64,000 nt of DNA. It comes from Paenibacillus sambharensis (lineage in GTDB: Bacteria > Bacillota > Bacilli > Paenibacillales > Paenibacillaceae). The stretch covers positions 1-64,000 of the forward strand of contig NZ_QKRB01000057.1 of the NCBI RefSeq assembly GCF_003233845.1, given 5' to 3'. Positions 1 to 7,620 of the stretch are shown here, in pieces. The notes under the pieces are model-generated. The model saw only the letters and a list, made by a program, of their open reading frames with translations. It was not told where the DNA came from and did not search any database. Numbering within the stretch: position 1 is the stretch's first letter; each line of letters starts with the position of its first letter. A program made the position numbers and the translations under genes.

Positions 1-4
1 CGGC

Positions 5-32
5 TAGGCCCCCTAAAACCGGAGTCCTGCCC
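5..32. repeat. Left terminal inverted repeat of the IS
   Basis: The 28 bases pair with positions 1369-1398 in inverted orientation. The outer TAGGCCCCCTAA and the inner GGAGTCCT are shared, and the two ends differ by a two-base indel and a few substitutions. Confidence 0.75.
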
Positions 33-76
33 ACCAAAAATAATGCAGGCATAGAATTACTCGTTTTTTCGGGGGA

Positions 77-985
77 TTACATCGCTTTATGAAAAGCTGA
101 AGAATCCTCCAGTGTCTGAACCCAAGCTGAAAACACGGCAGGAGGTTTTCGTTTTAAGCTGCCATGCATTCTACGGTTATTGTAGAAGTCCATGTATCCG
201 TCTAGCTCTTCATATGCATCTTTAAAGGTTCTGAAGTCTCTCTTGCTGAATAGATCGCGTTCCAACAGGCTATGAAAGGATTCGATATAGGCATTCATAT
301 TAGGTGTTCTTGGAGGTATACGCTCGTGGATCACGCCGAGACTCTCACACATATCTCCAAACAGCTTGCTCACGAATTGAGGGCCGTTATCGGTACGAAT
401 AGTAGGCATCTCATCACCAGGGCGTAGACGGCTTTGTAGCGCATAACAAAGTGTCTGAACGGCATGCTTAGCCTCACAAGATGTTCCCCTGTACTGCTGA
501 ACAACGACGCGGTCAAACACATCAATGATGCTGAGCACATAGAAGAATCGCTCGAGCCCACGGACGTAGCCATACTTAATATCCATTTGCCACAACTGGT
601 TGGAGCCTGTAACGACACGGTTTTTCGGCAGCCTGCGCGGATGCGCCTGAACTCGCTGACGTGGTTTTTGAAGAATGCCCAACTCGTTACATAACCGGTA
701 TGCTTTCTTTTTGTCTAGCCTCACGTTGTACTTGTCACGTATGCATTGCGCAAGGAGTTTATACCCGTAAACATGCTCTTCGCCTTCGATGAGCTCAAGC
801 AACCAGTCATTGATCTGGCTGTCCACTACGCGTTCGCCATCAAACGTATGAGAGTATCCAGGCACAGGGCGACCACGCCGGTTTTCTGCAGGGCGCTCAG
901 GCGGGCAAGACATCTCTCTTTTCTTTCGATCATAATAGGTGGATTCAGCGATACCTAGAATGCGCAGAACCAATGCTGCTGGCAC
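77..985 (-). CDS. IS3-family transposase OrfB (DDE integrase domain)
   Basis: This is the catalytic part of the transposase. It has an rve integrase core with the DDE residues visible as D in WQMDIKYG, D in RTDNGPQF and E in NAYIESFHS, followed by the YNNRRMHGSL tail typical of the family. Coordinates give the frame from its first GTG codon, 302 residues. The frame is open upstream to the slippery site at 1042-1048, so the protein is probably made mainly as an OrfAB fusion by -1 frameshifting and not from its own start. No ribosome binding site stands out before the GTG. The catalytic core shows no stop or deletion. Confidence 0.9.
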   Translation of the reverse strand: MPAALVLRILGIAESTYYDRKKREMSCPPERPAENRRGRPVPGYSHTFDGERVVDSQINDWLLELIEGEEHVYGYKLLAQCIRDKYNVRLDKKKAYRLCNELGILQKPRQRVQAHPRRLPKNRVVTGSNQLWQMDIKYGYVRGLERFFYVLSIIDVFDRVVVQQYRGTSCEAKHAVQTLCYALQSRLRPGDEMPTIRTDNGPQFVSKLFGDMCESLGVIHERIPPRTPNMNAYIESFHSLLERDLFSKRDFRTFKDAYEELDGYMDFYNNRRMHGSLKRKPPAVFSAWVQTLEDSSAFHKAM

Positions 986-1008
986 TCCCCGCTTAATAAA
1001 TGGTTCTG

Positions 1009-1329
1009 CTACTTCAAGTTTTTCAGATAAGCGGGGTCTTTCTTTTTTAGCAACTCTCTGAGAATCTCAATTTCGAGTTCCTTCTCACCGAGTACTTTAA
1101 CGGCTTTTTCATACCGCTGCTCAACCTCCTGCAGCCGCTGCATTTCCTGCACATGTTCGTCAGTAAGCGGAATCTCTTCTGCTGGAATCGTGTCACGGTA
1201 ATCTCTTATCCACGTACGAATGGTTTCAGGGTGTATGTCATACATGCGGGCAAGAGCCCCCACCTTTATCCCAGCCAGTGCTTCTTTAACTATTTTAAGT
1301 TGCGTGTCTTTGCTCAGCCTTTTCCCCAT
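1009..1329 (-). CDS. IS3-family transposase OrfA (DNA-binding HTH)
   Basis: This 106-residue protein has an N-terminal helix-turn-helix (about residues 8-48, with TIRTWIRDYRD as recognition helix) and a leucine-rich coiled coil at about 60-95, as in IS3-family OrfA proteins that bind the terminal repeats and multimerise. The start at 1329 follows a GGGAGTGAT ribosome binding site. The frame ends just past the slippery sequence, so normal translation gives OrfA and a -1 shift gives OrfAB. It overlaps the in-frame extension of OrfB. Confidence 0.9.
   Translation of the reverse strand: MGKRLSKDTQLKIVKEALAGIKVGALARMYDIHPETIRTWIRDYRDTIPAEEIPLTDEHVQEMQRLQEVEQRYEKAVKVLGEKELEIEILRELLKKKDPAYLKNLK
1042..1048 (-). 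other. Programmed -1 frameshift site A AAA AAG
   Basis: On the minus strand the sequence reads AAAAAAG. In the OrfA frame it is split as A AAA AAG (codons CTA AAA AAG), which is the correct phasing for simultaneous -1 slippage. The shifted frame is the OrfB frame and is free of stops from here to position 77. I followed every codon between 1042 and 985 and found none. Confidence 0.85.
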
Positions 1330-1368
1330 ACCGGATCACTCCCTTATCCTAAGTTTAAATTATTGGAT

Positions 1369-1398
1369 GGGAGGACTCCAGTTTAATTAGGGGGCCTA
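1369..1398. repeat. Right terminal inverted repeat of the IS
   Basis: This is the partner of positions 5-32. It lies 40 bp upstream of the OrfA start and probably contains or adjoins the transposase promoter, as in other IS3 elements. Confidence 0.75.
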
Positions 1399-1526
1399 GG
1401 AGTTTTTGCAGTTTTTGTTATTAAATAGTTCCTACGCGGCTCCTTTTGGCGCTAGGGGCTTGCTGTTCTGTTTACAAACGGCTAAAAAAGTTTTCACGGC
1501 CAAGACCTGCATAAGCATCTGGGGAT

Positions 1527-1586
1527 TTCGGCTCTTTACGCAAACGGCGGTTGGCAGAAAACCCCCGCGAATCCGCCGTTTACTTG
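1527..1586. repeat. 60-bp direct repeat, copy 1, with hairpin
   Basis: The unit begins TTCGGCTCT, ends CCGCCGTTTACTTG, and recurs at 1619-1678. Inside copy 1 the arms AAACGGCGG (1542-1550) and CCGCCGTTT (1573-1581) can form a nine-base-pair stem. Confidence 0.7.
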
Positions 1587-1618
1587 GCGCCGAACATCCG
1601 GACATAAATACCGGAAGC

Positions 1619-1678
1619 TTCGGCTCTCTACGCAAACGGCAATTGGCAGAAAACCCCTGCGAATCCGCCGTTTACTTG
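1619..1678. repeat. 60-bp direct repeat, copy 2
   Basis: Same unit as 1527-1586 at a 92-bp offset, with a handful of substitutions. The left hairpin arm is degraded to AAACGGCAA while the right arm CCGCCGTTT is unchanged, so the stem is weaker. The 32 bases before it also resemble those before copy 1 (both contain CATAA near the start of the unit), so the true period may be longer. Confidence 0.7.
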
Positions 1679-1695
1679 CAATTTCGCTTTTTCTC

Positions 1696-1724
1696 TTGTT
1701 CCCACGCCTGAAATGAATTAGAAT
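1696..1724 (+). promoter_or_regulatory. Possible sigma-A promoter for remA-gmk-rpoZ
   Basis: TTGTTC and TAGAAT are separated by 17 bases. The -10 matches five of six consensus positions and the -35 only three. It would give a leader of about 210 nt before remA. Confidence 0.3.
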
Positions 1725-1939
1725 ATGGGGTAATGGATGCACTTGCCATCGTTGAGGTCTTTTGGCCCGGGACAGGCGGTTCCGAATACGGCGGTTTCCC
1801 GTAACCATCAGACGCACGAACGTATGCTCCGGGATATTTTGGTCTAAACTAGAAGAATCCGGCAGCATGCAGAACGGCAGAATGATACTTGGAATCATAC
1901 TATTTGTGATGCGCGAGGAAGACCGGAGGGGAACCAGTC

Positions 1940-2200
1940 ATGGCTATCAAACTTATTAATATCGGTTTCGGCAATATTGTGTCGGCTAACCGGATCATTT
2001 CGATCGTCAGTCCGGAATCCGCACCGATCAAACGGATCATCCAGGAAGCGCGGGACCGGCACATGCTGATCGACGCGACGTATGGCAGGCGCACGCGAGC
2101 TGTCATTATTACGGACAGCGACCATGTCATACTGTCTGCGGTTCAACCGGAAACTGTGGCACACCGGCTGTCCACGAAAGATGACGACAACGACGAATAA
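1940..2200 (+). CDS. remA: Extracellular matrix regulator RemA (DUF370)
   Basis: RemA is a small DNA-binding protein that in B. subtilis activates biofilm matrix and osmoprotection operons. This 86-residue protein is full length for the family and shows the conserved start [12 protein letters not shown], the arginine-rich stretch [12 protein letters not shown] and the segment [12 protein letters not shown]. The start follows GGAGGGGAA. It sits directly upstream of gmk, the same order as in B. subtilis (ylzA-gmk), and the stop abuts the gmk leader, so the two are probably cotranscribed. The C-terminal Asp/Glu-rich tail is normal. Confidence 0.93.
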   Translation: MAIKLINIGFGNIVSANRIISIVSPESAPIKRIIQEARDRHMLIDATYGRRTRAVIITDSDHVILSAVQPETVAHRLSTKDDDNDE

Positions 2201-2215
2201 TTGATGGAGCGTAAC

Positions 2216-2833
2216 ATGAGAAAAGGATTGCTAATCGTTTTGTCGGGACCATCCGGCGTTGGGAAAGGCACCGTATGCTCGGTGCTGAGGCAGAAGATGC
2301 CTGAGCTCGTTTATTCGGTATCGGCGACCACGCGGAGTCCCCGTCAAGGCGAAACCGAAGGGTTGAACTACTTTTTCAAGAGCAAGGATCAATTCCAGGA
2401 CATGATTGCCCGCGACGCGCTGCTCGAATACGCGCAGTATGTGGACAATTATTATGGCACGCCTCGCGACTTCGTAGAGAAGACGATTTCCGAGGGCAAG
2501 GATATCATACTGGAGATTGAAGTGCAGGGCGCGCTTAAGGTGAAAGAGAAGTTCCCGGAAGGCGTGTTTATCTTCTTGCTGCCTCCTTCACTGGATGAGC
2601 TGAAACAGCGTATTACGGGGAGAGGAACGGAAACCCAGGCTGTTATCGACCATCGTCTGACAGTGGCGCGTGAAGAGATGAGCTTGCTGCGTTATTATGA
2701 CTACGCGGTTATTAATGACGAGATTGATGCCGCCTGCCACCGGATCCAAAGCATTGTCACGGCAGAACACTGCCGGAGAGAACGGTTCCTGGCTGATTAT
2801 GCGGAACTGCAGGCTGTTATCGAGAAAGCGTAA
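2216..2833 (+). CDS. gmk: Guanylate kinase
   Basis: Guanylate kinase phosphorylates GMP to GDP with ATP, an essential step in GTP and dGTP supply. The P-loop [10 protein letters not shown] is at about residues 10-19. The GMP-binding segment TTRSPRQGE and the lid-region arginines [11 protein letters not shown] follow. The frame opens at a TTG at 2201, but the ATG at 2216 has GGAG six bases upstream and gives [14 protein letters not shown], matching the family start, hence 205 residues. It belongs to the remA-gmk-rpoZ operon, with rpoZ starting 15 bases after the stop. Confidence 0.96.
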   Translation: MRKGLLIVLSGPSGVGKGTVCSVLRQKMPELVYSVSATTRSPRQGETEGLNYFFKSKDQFQDMIARDALLEYAQYVDNYYGTPRDFVEKTISEGKDIILEIEVQGALKVKEKFPEGVFIFLLPPSLDELKQRITGRGTETQAVIDHRLTVAREEMSLLRYYDYAVINDEIDAACHRIQSIVTAEHCRRERFLADYAELQAVIEKA

Positions 2834-2848
2834 GCGAGGTGAACGGGA

Positions 2849-3067
2849 ATGTTATACCCATCTATTGATGAAATGATGAAGAAGGTCGACAGCAAATATT
2901 CGCTTGTTGTGGCGGCGTCGCGGCGTGCAAGAATGCTTAGAGACGGTGTGAAGACAGACATGAAGACACCGAAGTCGCATAAGTTTGTCGGCGTGGCTCT
3001 GGAAGAGATCCATCACGATCTGCTGAAGGTCGAAGCTGGCGTAGACGCGAAGGACGGCAAATCATAA
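2849..3067 (+). CDS. rpoZ: RNA polymerase omega subunit
   Basis: The omega subunit helps fold and assemble beta-prime into RNA polymerase. The 72-residue protein has the family's short length and core (MLYPSIDEMMKKVDSKY and ASRRARMLRDG near the N-terminus). A GAGGTGA ribosome binding site precedes the ATG. It is the last gene of the remA-gmk-rpoZ group, followed directly by an intrinsic terminator. Confidence 0.95.
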   Translation: MLYPSIDEMMKKVDSKYSLVVAASRRARMLRDGVKTDMKTPKSHKFVGVALEEIHHDLLKVEAGVDAKDGKS

Positions 3068-3079
3068 GGTTCAACCGTG

Positions 3080-3111
3080 ACAACCCTCAACTGACGGGTT
3101 GTTCTTTTTTT
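3080..3111 (+). terminator. Intrinsic terminator after rpoZ
   Basis: ACAACCC (3080-3086) pairs with GGGTTGT (3096-3102) around a nine-base loop and is followed by TCTTTTTTT. Confidence 0.85.
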
Positions 3112-3161
3112 GAGGGGAAACGGGCTGCTGTGCTGCGGCTTGGATGCGAGGGGGGATTCTG

Positions 3162-4433
3162 ATGCTAACAGACAATTTGAAGGGGAAGACGATTCTGCTT
3201 GGGATTACGGGCGGCATAGCCGCCTATAAGGCGGCGGCGCTGTGCAGCAAGCTGGTGCAGGGCGGAGCAGCCGTGCATGTAGTCATGACCGAGTCGGCAG
3301 CCAAGTTTATTACACCGCTTACGCTGCAGACGCTGTCGCGCAACCCGGTTCATACGGACACATTTGATGAGCGTGACCCAGCCGTTGTCTCCCATATCGA
3401 CTTGGCTGACCGGGCGGATCTGGTGATTATAGCGCCCGCGACTGCCAACATTCTGGCCAAGCTGGCGTGGGGGATGGCGGACGACATGCTCAGCACAACG
3501 CTTCTGGCAACAAGAGCGCAGCTTCTGATTGCTCCTGCCATGAATGTTCACATGTATGCTCATCCGGCCGTGCAGCACAATATGTCCTTGCTAAGCCAGC
3601 GGGGAGTGCGTTTCGTTGAGCCCGGAACTGGTCAGCTGGCATGCGGTTATGTAGGCAAGGGGCGATTAGCTGAGCCGGAGGACATAGTTCAGGCCGCTGA
3701 CCACTGGTTTGCTGAACATGAGCAGCCGCAGATGCAGCCGCAGATGCAGCCGCAGATGCTAACGCTTAAGGGACGGAAAGTGCTTATAACCGCCGGCGGG
3801 ACCATCGAACGTATTGATCCTGTCCGTTATATTACGAATGACTCTTCGGGAAAAATGGGTATCGCCATCGCGGAAGCCGCTCGGGATTTTGGCGCGGACG
3901 TGACGCTTGTAGCTGGGAGGGTATCTGCTGTTCTGCCGGATGACATTCGGATTATTCGTGTCGAATCAGCGGAAGATATGTTCCAGGCAGTTATGGCTGA
4001 AATGAACAGCAGTGACATTATCATCAAGGCAGCAGCTGTGGCGGATTATCGTCCGGCGGTCCGGCATGACGCCAAGTTGAAGAAGAAGGACAGCACGCTC
4101 ACGCTGGAGCTGGAGAAAACAACGGATATATTGGAAGAAGCGGGGCGCCGCAAGCAGCATCAGCTGCTGGTCGGATTTGCGGCGGAGACGGGTAACCTGG
4201 AACAATATGCAATGGACAAGCTGCACCGGAAGAACTGTGACTTGATAGCAGCTAACGATGTGTCAGCAGAAGGCGCGGGTTTTAATGGGGATACGAATAT
4301 TCTCCATCTGTTCGACCGCAGCGGCAGGGTGGCCGAATGGCCGCTGCTCTCGAAACGAGAGGCGGCAGACCGGCTGATGGCATTGCTTGCGGAGCGGCTT
4401 CAGCAGCGGCCGAGCGTGGAGGAAGAACGATGA
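3162..4433 (+). CDS. coaBC: Bifunctional CoaBC (phosphopantothenoylcysteine decarboxylase and synthase)
   Basis: CoaBC makes phosphopantetheine for coenzyme A from phosphopantothenate, cysteine and CTP. The N-terminal FMN-dependent decarboxylase (about 1-180) shows SHIDLADRADL, APAMNVHMY and the substrate-clamp ACGYVGKGRLAEP. The C-terminal synthase (about 205-420) shows TAGGTIERIDPVRYITN, KAAAVADYRP and the KLKKKD motif. An ATG exists at 3144, but GAGGGGGG at 3149-3156 lies at ideal distance from the ATG at 3162, giving 423 residues. The interdomain linker contains three tandem copies of a 12-bp unit encoding Gln-Pro-Gln-Met. The last codons overlap the priA start (ATGA). Confidence 0.95.
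   Translation: MLTDNLKGKTILLGITGGIAAYKAAALCSKLVQGGAAVHVVMTESAAKFITPLTLQTLSRNPVHTDTFDERDPAVVSHIDLADRADLVIIAPATANILAKLAWGMADDMLSTTLLATRAQLLIAPAMNVHMYAHPAVQHNMSLLSQRGVRFVEPGTGQLACGYVGKGRLAEPEDIVQAADHWFAEHEQPQMQPQMQPQMLTLKGRKVLITAGGTIERIDPVRYITNDSSGKMGIAIAEAARDFGADVTLVAGRVSAVLPDDIRIIRVESAEDMFQAVMAEMNSSDIIIKAAAVADYRPAVRHDAKLKKKDSTLTLELEKTTDILEEAGRRKQHQLLVGFAAETGNLEQYAMDKLHRKNCDLIAANDVSAEGAGFNGDTNILHLFDRSGRVAEWPLLSKREAADRLMALLAERLQQRPSVEEER
3722..3757 (+). repeat. Three tandem 12-bp repeats in the CoaBC linker
   Basis: The unit GCAGCCGCAGAT occurs three times without a mismatch and encodes repeated Gln-Pro-Gln-Met. It lies between the CoaC and CoaB domains and keeps frame. Confidence 0.9.
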
Positions 4434-7069
4434 TCGCCAGAGTCATTGTCGATGTGCCCAGCCGTCAGACCGACCGGCCATTCGACTACAGGGTAGACAG
4501 TGACATGGCCGGCTGGATCGAAGTGGGGAGCCGTGTCGCGGTGCCGTTCGGCGGGCGGACGCTTCAGGGCTTTGTAGTCGGCTTTGCTGAAGAGGCCGAG
4601 GTGGAAAAAGGGCGTCTGAAGGCGGTGGCCGAGCTGCTTGACCCGATGCCCCCGCTTCTCCCTGACCTTATTGAACTGGCCCGCTGGATGAGCATTACTT
4701 ATGTCTGTACATGGACAACCGCTCTGCAGGCCATGATCCCGGCAGCCCTGAAAGGAAAGGCTGAACGTTATGTTTACATAACGGAAGACCGGGGCGAATA
4801 TGCTGATAGCAGGACCGCAGATCAGGATGGTTATGAACGAGGATCCGGGCAGGGACAGCTCAGCCTGGGTGCATTGTCACTGCCGATAGAGCTGGAGCAG
4901 TTCATCCGGCAGCAGGAACCGGTCAAACTGTCGCTGCTGCAGGAGCGCTATCCGCAGTGGAGCGGTCTTCTTAAGTCGGCTCTGCGGGAAGGATTGCTGA
5001 CCGAGACGGTATCGGTACGCAACCGGGTAGCGGTCAAGAAGGTGCTGACCGTGTTTCCCCCGGATGACCGGGAAGCGGCAGAGGCAGCGGTGGCGGACAT
5101 GCCCGCAAGGGCAGCCAAGCAGCGCGAAGCGCTTGCCTATATGCTGGAGCAGGAGGAGCCTGTCCCCCTTCAGCAGCTTCTTGCGGGAGCCGGTTTATCG
5201 GCGAGCAGTGTAAGGGCGCTCGCTGACAAGGGACTGCTGCGGATCGAGGAAACCCAGCAGGATCGCGACCCTTACGCTGGCCGGGCGTTTGTCCGGACAG
5301 AGCCGCTTCCGCTAACCGAGCTGCAGTCTGCCGCTTTCGGGCAGATAGCAGCGGCCGTCCGGTCGGAGCAGCAGGGGACCATGCTGCTGCAGGGTGTAAC
5401 GGGAAGCGGCAAGACGGAGGTCTACCTTCAGGCCATTGAACAGTGCATCATGCAGGGCAGGCAGGCGATTGTGCTGGTTCCCGAAATTGCGCTGACCCCC
5501 CAGATGGTTGAGCGGTTTAAAGGCCGCTTCGGTGATCTGGTTGCTGTGCTGCACAGCAGGCTGTCGACCGGTGAACGTTATGATGAATGGCGCAAAATCA
5601 GGGAAAAACGCGTCAAGGTCGCGATTGGGGCGAGATCGGCGATCTTTGCGCCATTCGAGCGAATCGGGCTTATTATCATTGATGAGGAGCACGAAACCTC
5701 GTATAAGCAGGAGGAAAGTCCGAAATATCATGCCCGGGATGTGGCTGTCCGGCGTGCCGAGCAGCATGGTGCTGTCGTTGTACTCGGATCAGCCACGCCG
5801 TCTCTCGAAAGCTATGCCGCGGCCGTATTGGCTCCCGGCTCCCGGCATTCATCCGGCGGCGAAGGAGTGCATGCCGCTTATGGAGGTCAGCGGCCGGATT
5901 ATTCTACTCAGGCCGTGGAAACGGGGATGCTGCAGCGGGCTGTTCTGCTGCCGCTGCCCGAGCGGGTTGGCGGCAGGCCGATGCCCGGCGTGGAGATTGT
6001 TGATATGCGGGCCGAGCTGCAGGGAGGCAACCGCTCGATGTTTAGCAGGAAGCTGCACCAAGGGCTGGCTGACCGCCTTGAACGCGGCGAGCAGTCCGTG
6101 CTGCTGCTGAACCGCCGGGGCTACAGCACCTTCGTAATGTGCCGCTCCTGCGGCTACACGGCAGGCTGTCCGCACTGTGAAATTTCACTGACCTTTCATC
6201 AGAAGAGCCGTGCACTGCGCTGCCATTACTGCGGGCACACCGAGCGCTCGCCGGAAACCTGCCCTTCCTGCGGGAGTGAGCATATCCGGTTTTTTGGCAC
6301 AGGTACCCAGCGGGTGGAAGAAGAGCTAGCCAAGCTGTTTCCGGGCATTCGGGTCATCCGGATGGATGTGGATACAACGACGGAGAAGGGCTCGCATGAG
6401 AAGCTGCTTTCCCGCTTCGGCAAGCGTCAGGCGGATGTGCTGCTGGGCACGCAGATGGTGGCTAAGGGGCTTGATTTTCCGTACGTAACGCTAGTTGGGG
6501 TCATAGCGGCGGATACGTCGCTGCATCTGCCTGACTTCCGCGCGGCGGAGAAGACCTTTCAGCTGCTTACGCAGGTGGCAGGCCGCGCGGGCAGACATGA
6601 GCTGCCTGGTGAGGTTATTATACAGACCTATACACCGGAGCATTATTCGGTCCTTACCTCACAGCGGCATGATTATGAATCGTTTGTCCGTGAGGAGCTG
6701 AAGCAGCGGCGCATTCTGTCCTATCCGCCCTACTGCAGGCTGATTCTCGTTACCTTGTCGCATGAGCAGCTGCCGCAGCTGGTGTCGGTCTCTGAGAAAT
6801 TCGCGGAGGAGCTTCGAGTGCTCGCGGCAGAAGCGGGAGTGCTGGTGTCTTTGGACTCCCGCGAGGCAGACGCCATGGAGGTGCTGGGACCGGTTGCTTC
6901 GCCCATCCCGCGGCTCAAGGATCGCTACCGTTTCCAATGTATGATAAAATATCGGGGAGCCGTTGATGCGGCAGCCCTTGTTAAGCAAGCGGCCCGCCCG
7001 CATATGGAAGGCTCGGCGGCCGGGAAGGTGCTGATCGGCATTGATGTTGATCCGCAGGTTATTTTATAA
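4430..7069 (+). CDS. priA: Primosomal replication restart helicase PriA
   Basis: PriA recognises stalled forks and reloads the replisome. The N-terminal DNA-binding part is followed by a superfamily 2 helicase with Walker A GVTGSGKTEV, DEEH box IIDEEHETSYKQ, GSATPSLES and the C-terminal helicase motifs QVAGRAGRHELPGEV. The zinc-binding cysteines appear as CRSCGYTAGC, CHYCGHTER and CPSCGSEH. The ATG at 4430 overlaps the coaBC stop, with GGAGGAAG upstream, and gives 879 residues, longer than the roughly 800 of the B. subtilis protein. Much of the excess is an insert of about 40 residues after SATPSLES. Confidence 0.95.
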   Translation: MIARVIVDVPSRQTDRPFDYRVDSDMAGWIEVGSRVAVPFGGRTLQGFVVGFAEEAEVEKGRLKAVAELLDPMPPLLPDLIELARWMSITYVCTWTTALQAMIPAALKGKAERYVYITEDRGEYADSRTADQDGYERGSGQGQLSLGALSLPIELEQFIRQQEPVKLSLLQERYPQWSGLLKSALREGLLTETVSVRNRVAVKKVLTVFPPDDREAAEAAVADMPARAAKQREALAYMLEQEEPVPLQQLLAGAGLSASSVRALADKGLLRIEETQQDRDPYAGRAFVRTEPLPLTELQSAAFGQIAAAVRSEQQGTMLLQGVTGSGKTEVYLQAIEQCIMQGRQAIVLVPEIALTPQMVERFKGRFGDLVAVLHSRLSTGERYDEWRKIREKRVKVAIGARSAIFAPFERIGLIIIDEEHETSYKQEESPKYHARDVAVRRAEQHGAVVVLGSATPSLESYAAAVLAPGSRHSSGGEGVHAAYGGQRPDYSTQAVETGMLQRAVLLPLPERVGGRPMPGVEIVDMRAELQGGNRSMFSRKLHQGLADRLERGEQSVLLLNRRGYSTFVMCRSCGYTAGCPHCEISLTFHQKSRALRCHYCGHTERSPETCPSCGSEHIRFFGTGTQRVEEELAKLFPGIRVIRMDVDTTTEKGSHEKLLSRFGKRQADVLLGTQMVAKGLDFPYVTLVGVIAADTSLHLPDFRAAEKTFQLLTQVAGRAGRHELPGEVIIQTYTPEHYSVLTSQRHDYESFVREELKQRRILSYPPYCRLILVTLSHEQLPQLVSVSEKFAEELRVLAAEAGVLVSLDSREADAMEVLGPVASPIPRLKDRYRFQCMIKYRGAVDAAALVKQAARPHMEGSAAGKVLIGIDVDPQVIL

Positions 7070-7134
7070 GGTTCCGGCATGGAGCGGGCTGCTCCGTACG
7101 GCTCATACAACTTACGATAAAGGAAGGGAAGGCA

Positions 7135-7620
7135 ATGGCCATCCGACTTATAGTGAAGGACCCGGATCCCGTACTGCGGGAGCGGGCTATCGAAGTAACG
7201 AAATTCAACCGCAATCTGCATAAGCTGCTCGATGATATGGCGCAGACCATGTATGATGCGGAAGGCGTTGGTCTTGCAGCGCCGCAGGTAGGTATACTAA
7301 AGCGTGTTATTGTAGTGGATACGGGGGAAGAGCCGGGGCTGATCGAAATGGTGAATCCTGAGCTCGTGGAGAAGGACGGCGAGCAGCTAGGCCCTGAGGG
7401 ATGTCTGAGCATCCCGGGTCTCAGCGGGGATGTGCGCCGGGCACAGCGGATCAAGGTCAAGGGGCTGGACCGCAATGGAGAACCGTTCACAATAGAAGCG
7501 GAGGATTTCCTCGCGCGCGCGTTCCAGCATGAGATCGATCATCTCAACGGCGTGCTGTTCACGGATCTTGCGGAGGAGCTCTATGAAACCTCGGCGAAGT
7601 CCAGAAGAGACGGAGAGTGA
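7135..7620 (+). CDS. def: Peptide deformylase
   Basis: Removes the formyl group from the N-terminal methionine of new proteins. All three family motifs are intact: GVGLAAPQ (about residues 44-51), EGCLS with the metal-binding cysteine, and QHEIDHL with the two metal-binding histidines and catalytic glutamate. At 161 residues it is a compact type 1 enzyme. The ATG follows AAGGAAGGGAAGG. Its stop overlaps the start of fmt, which adds the formyl group that Def removes, so the pair is translationally coupled. Confidence 0.95.
   Translation: MAIRLIVKDPDPVLRERAIEVTKFNRNLHKLLDDMAQTMYDAEGVGLAAPQVGILKRVIVVDTGEEPGLIEMVNPELVEKDGEQLGPEGCLSIPGLSGDVRRAQRIKVKGLDRNGEPFTIEAEDFLARAFQHEIDHLNGVLFTDLAEELYETSAKSRRDGE

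Larger units (their letters stand above)
5..1398 (-). mobile_element. IS3-family insertion sequence, apparently complete
   Basis: The element is bounded by imperfect inverted repeats that both begin TAGGCCCCCTA when read inward, and it carries two overlapping transposase frames on the minus strand. The OrfA helix-turn-helix protein, the OrfB DDE integrase domain and a -1 slippery site between them are the hallmarks of the IS3 family, probably the IS150-like subgroup. Both frames are open and the catalytic residues are present, so the copy looks intact. No clear target-site duplication can be read: only four bases remain to the left, and they do not obviously match GGAG on the right. The exact outer ends are therefore uncertain by a base or two. 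Confidence 0.88.
1399..1939. other. Non-coding gap between the IS and remA
   Basis: These 541 bases have no credible gene. Open frames here are short, lack ribosome binding sites, and on the minus strand merely translate the two copies of a DNA repeat. The stretch contains the repeat pair at 1527-1586 and 1619-1678 and a possible promoter at 1696-1724. A yicC-type gene, which precedes remA in Bacillus, is not seen here and may lie left of the IS. Confidence 0.6.

Noticed and set aside
1406-1898. Open frames on both strands in the gap before remA (up to 120 residues)
   Set aside because: They lack ribosome binding sites, have Arg- and Cys-rich composition, and on the minus strand simply translate the two DNA repeats.
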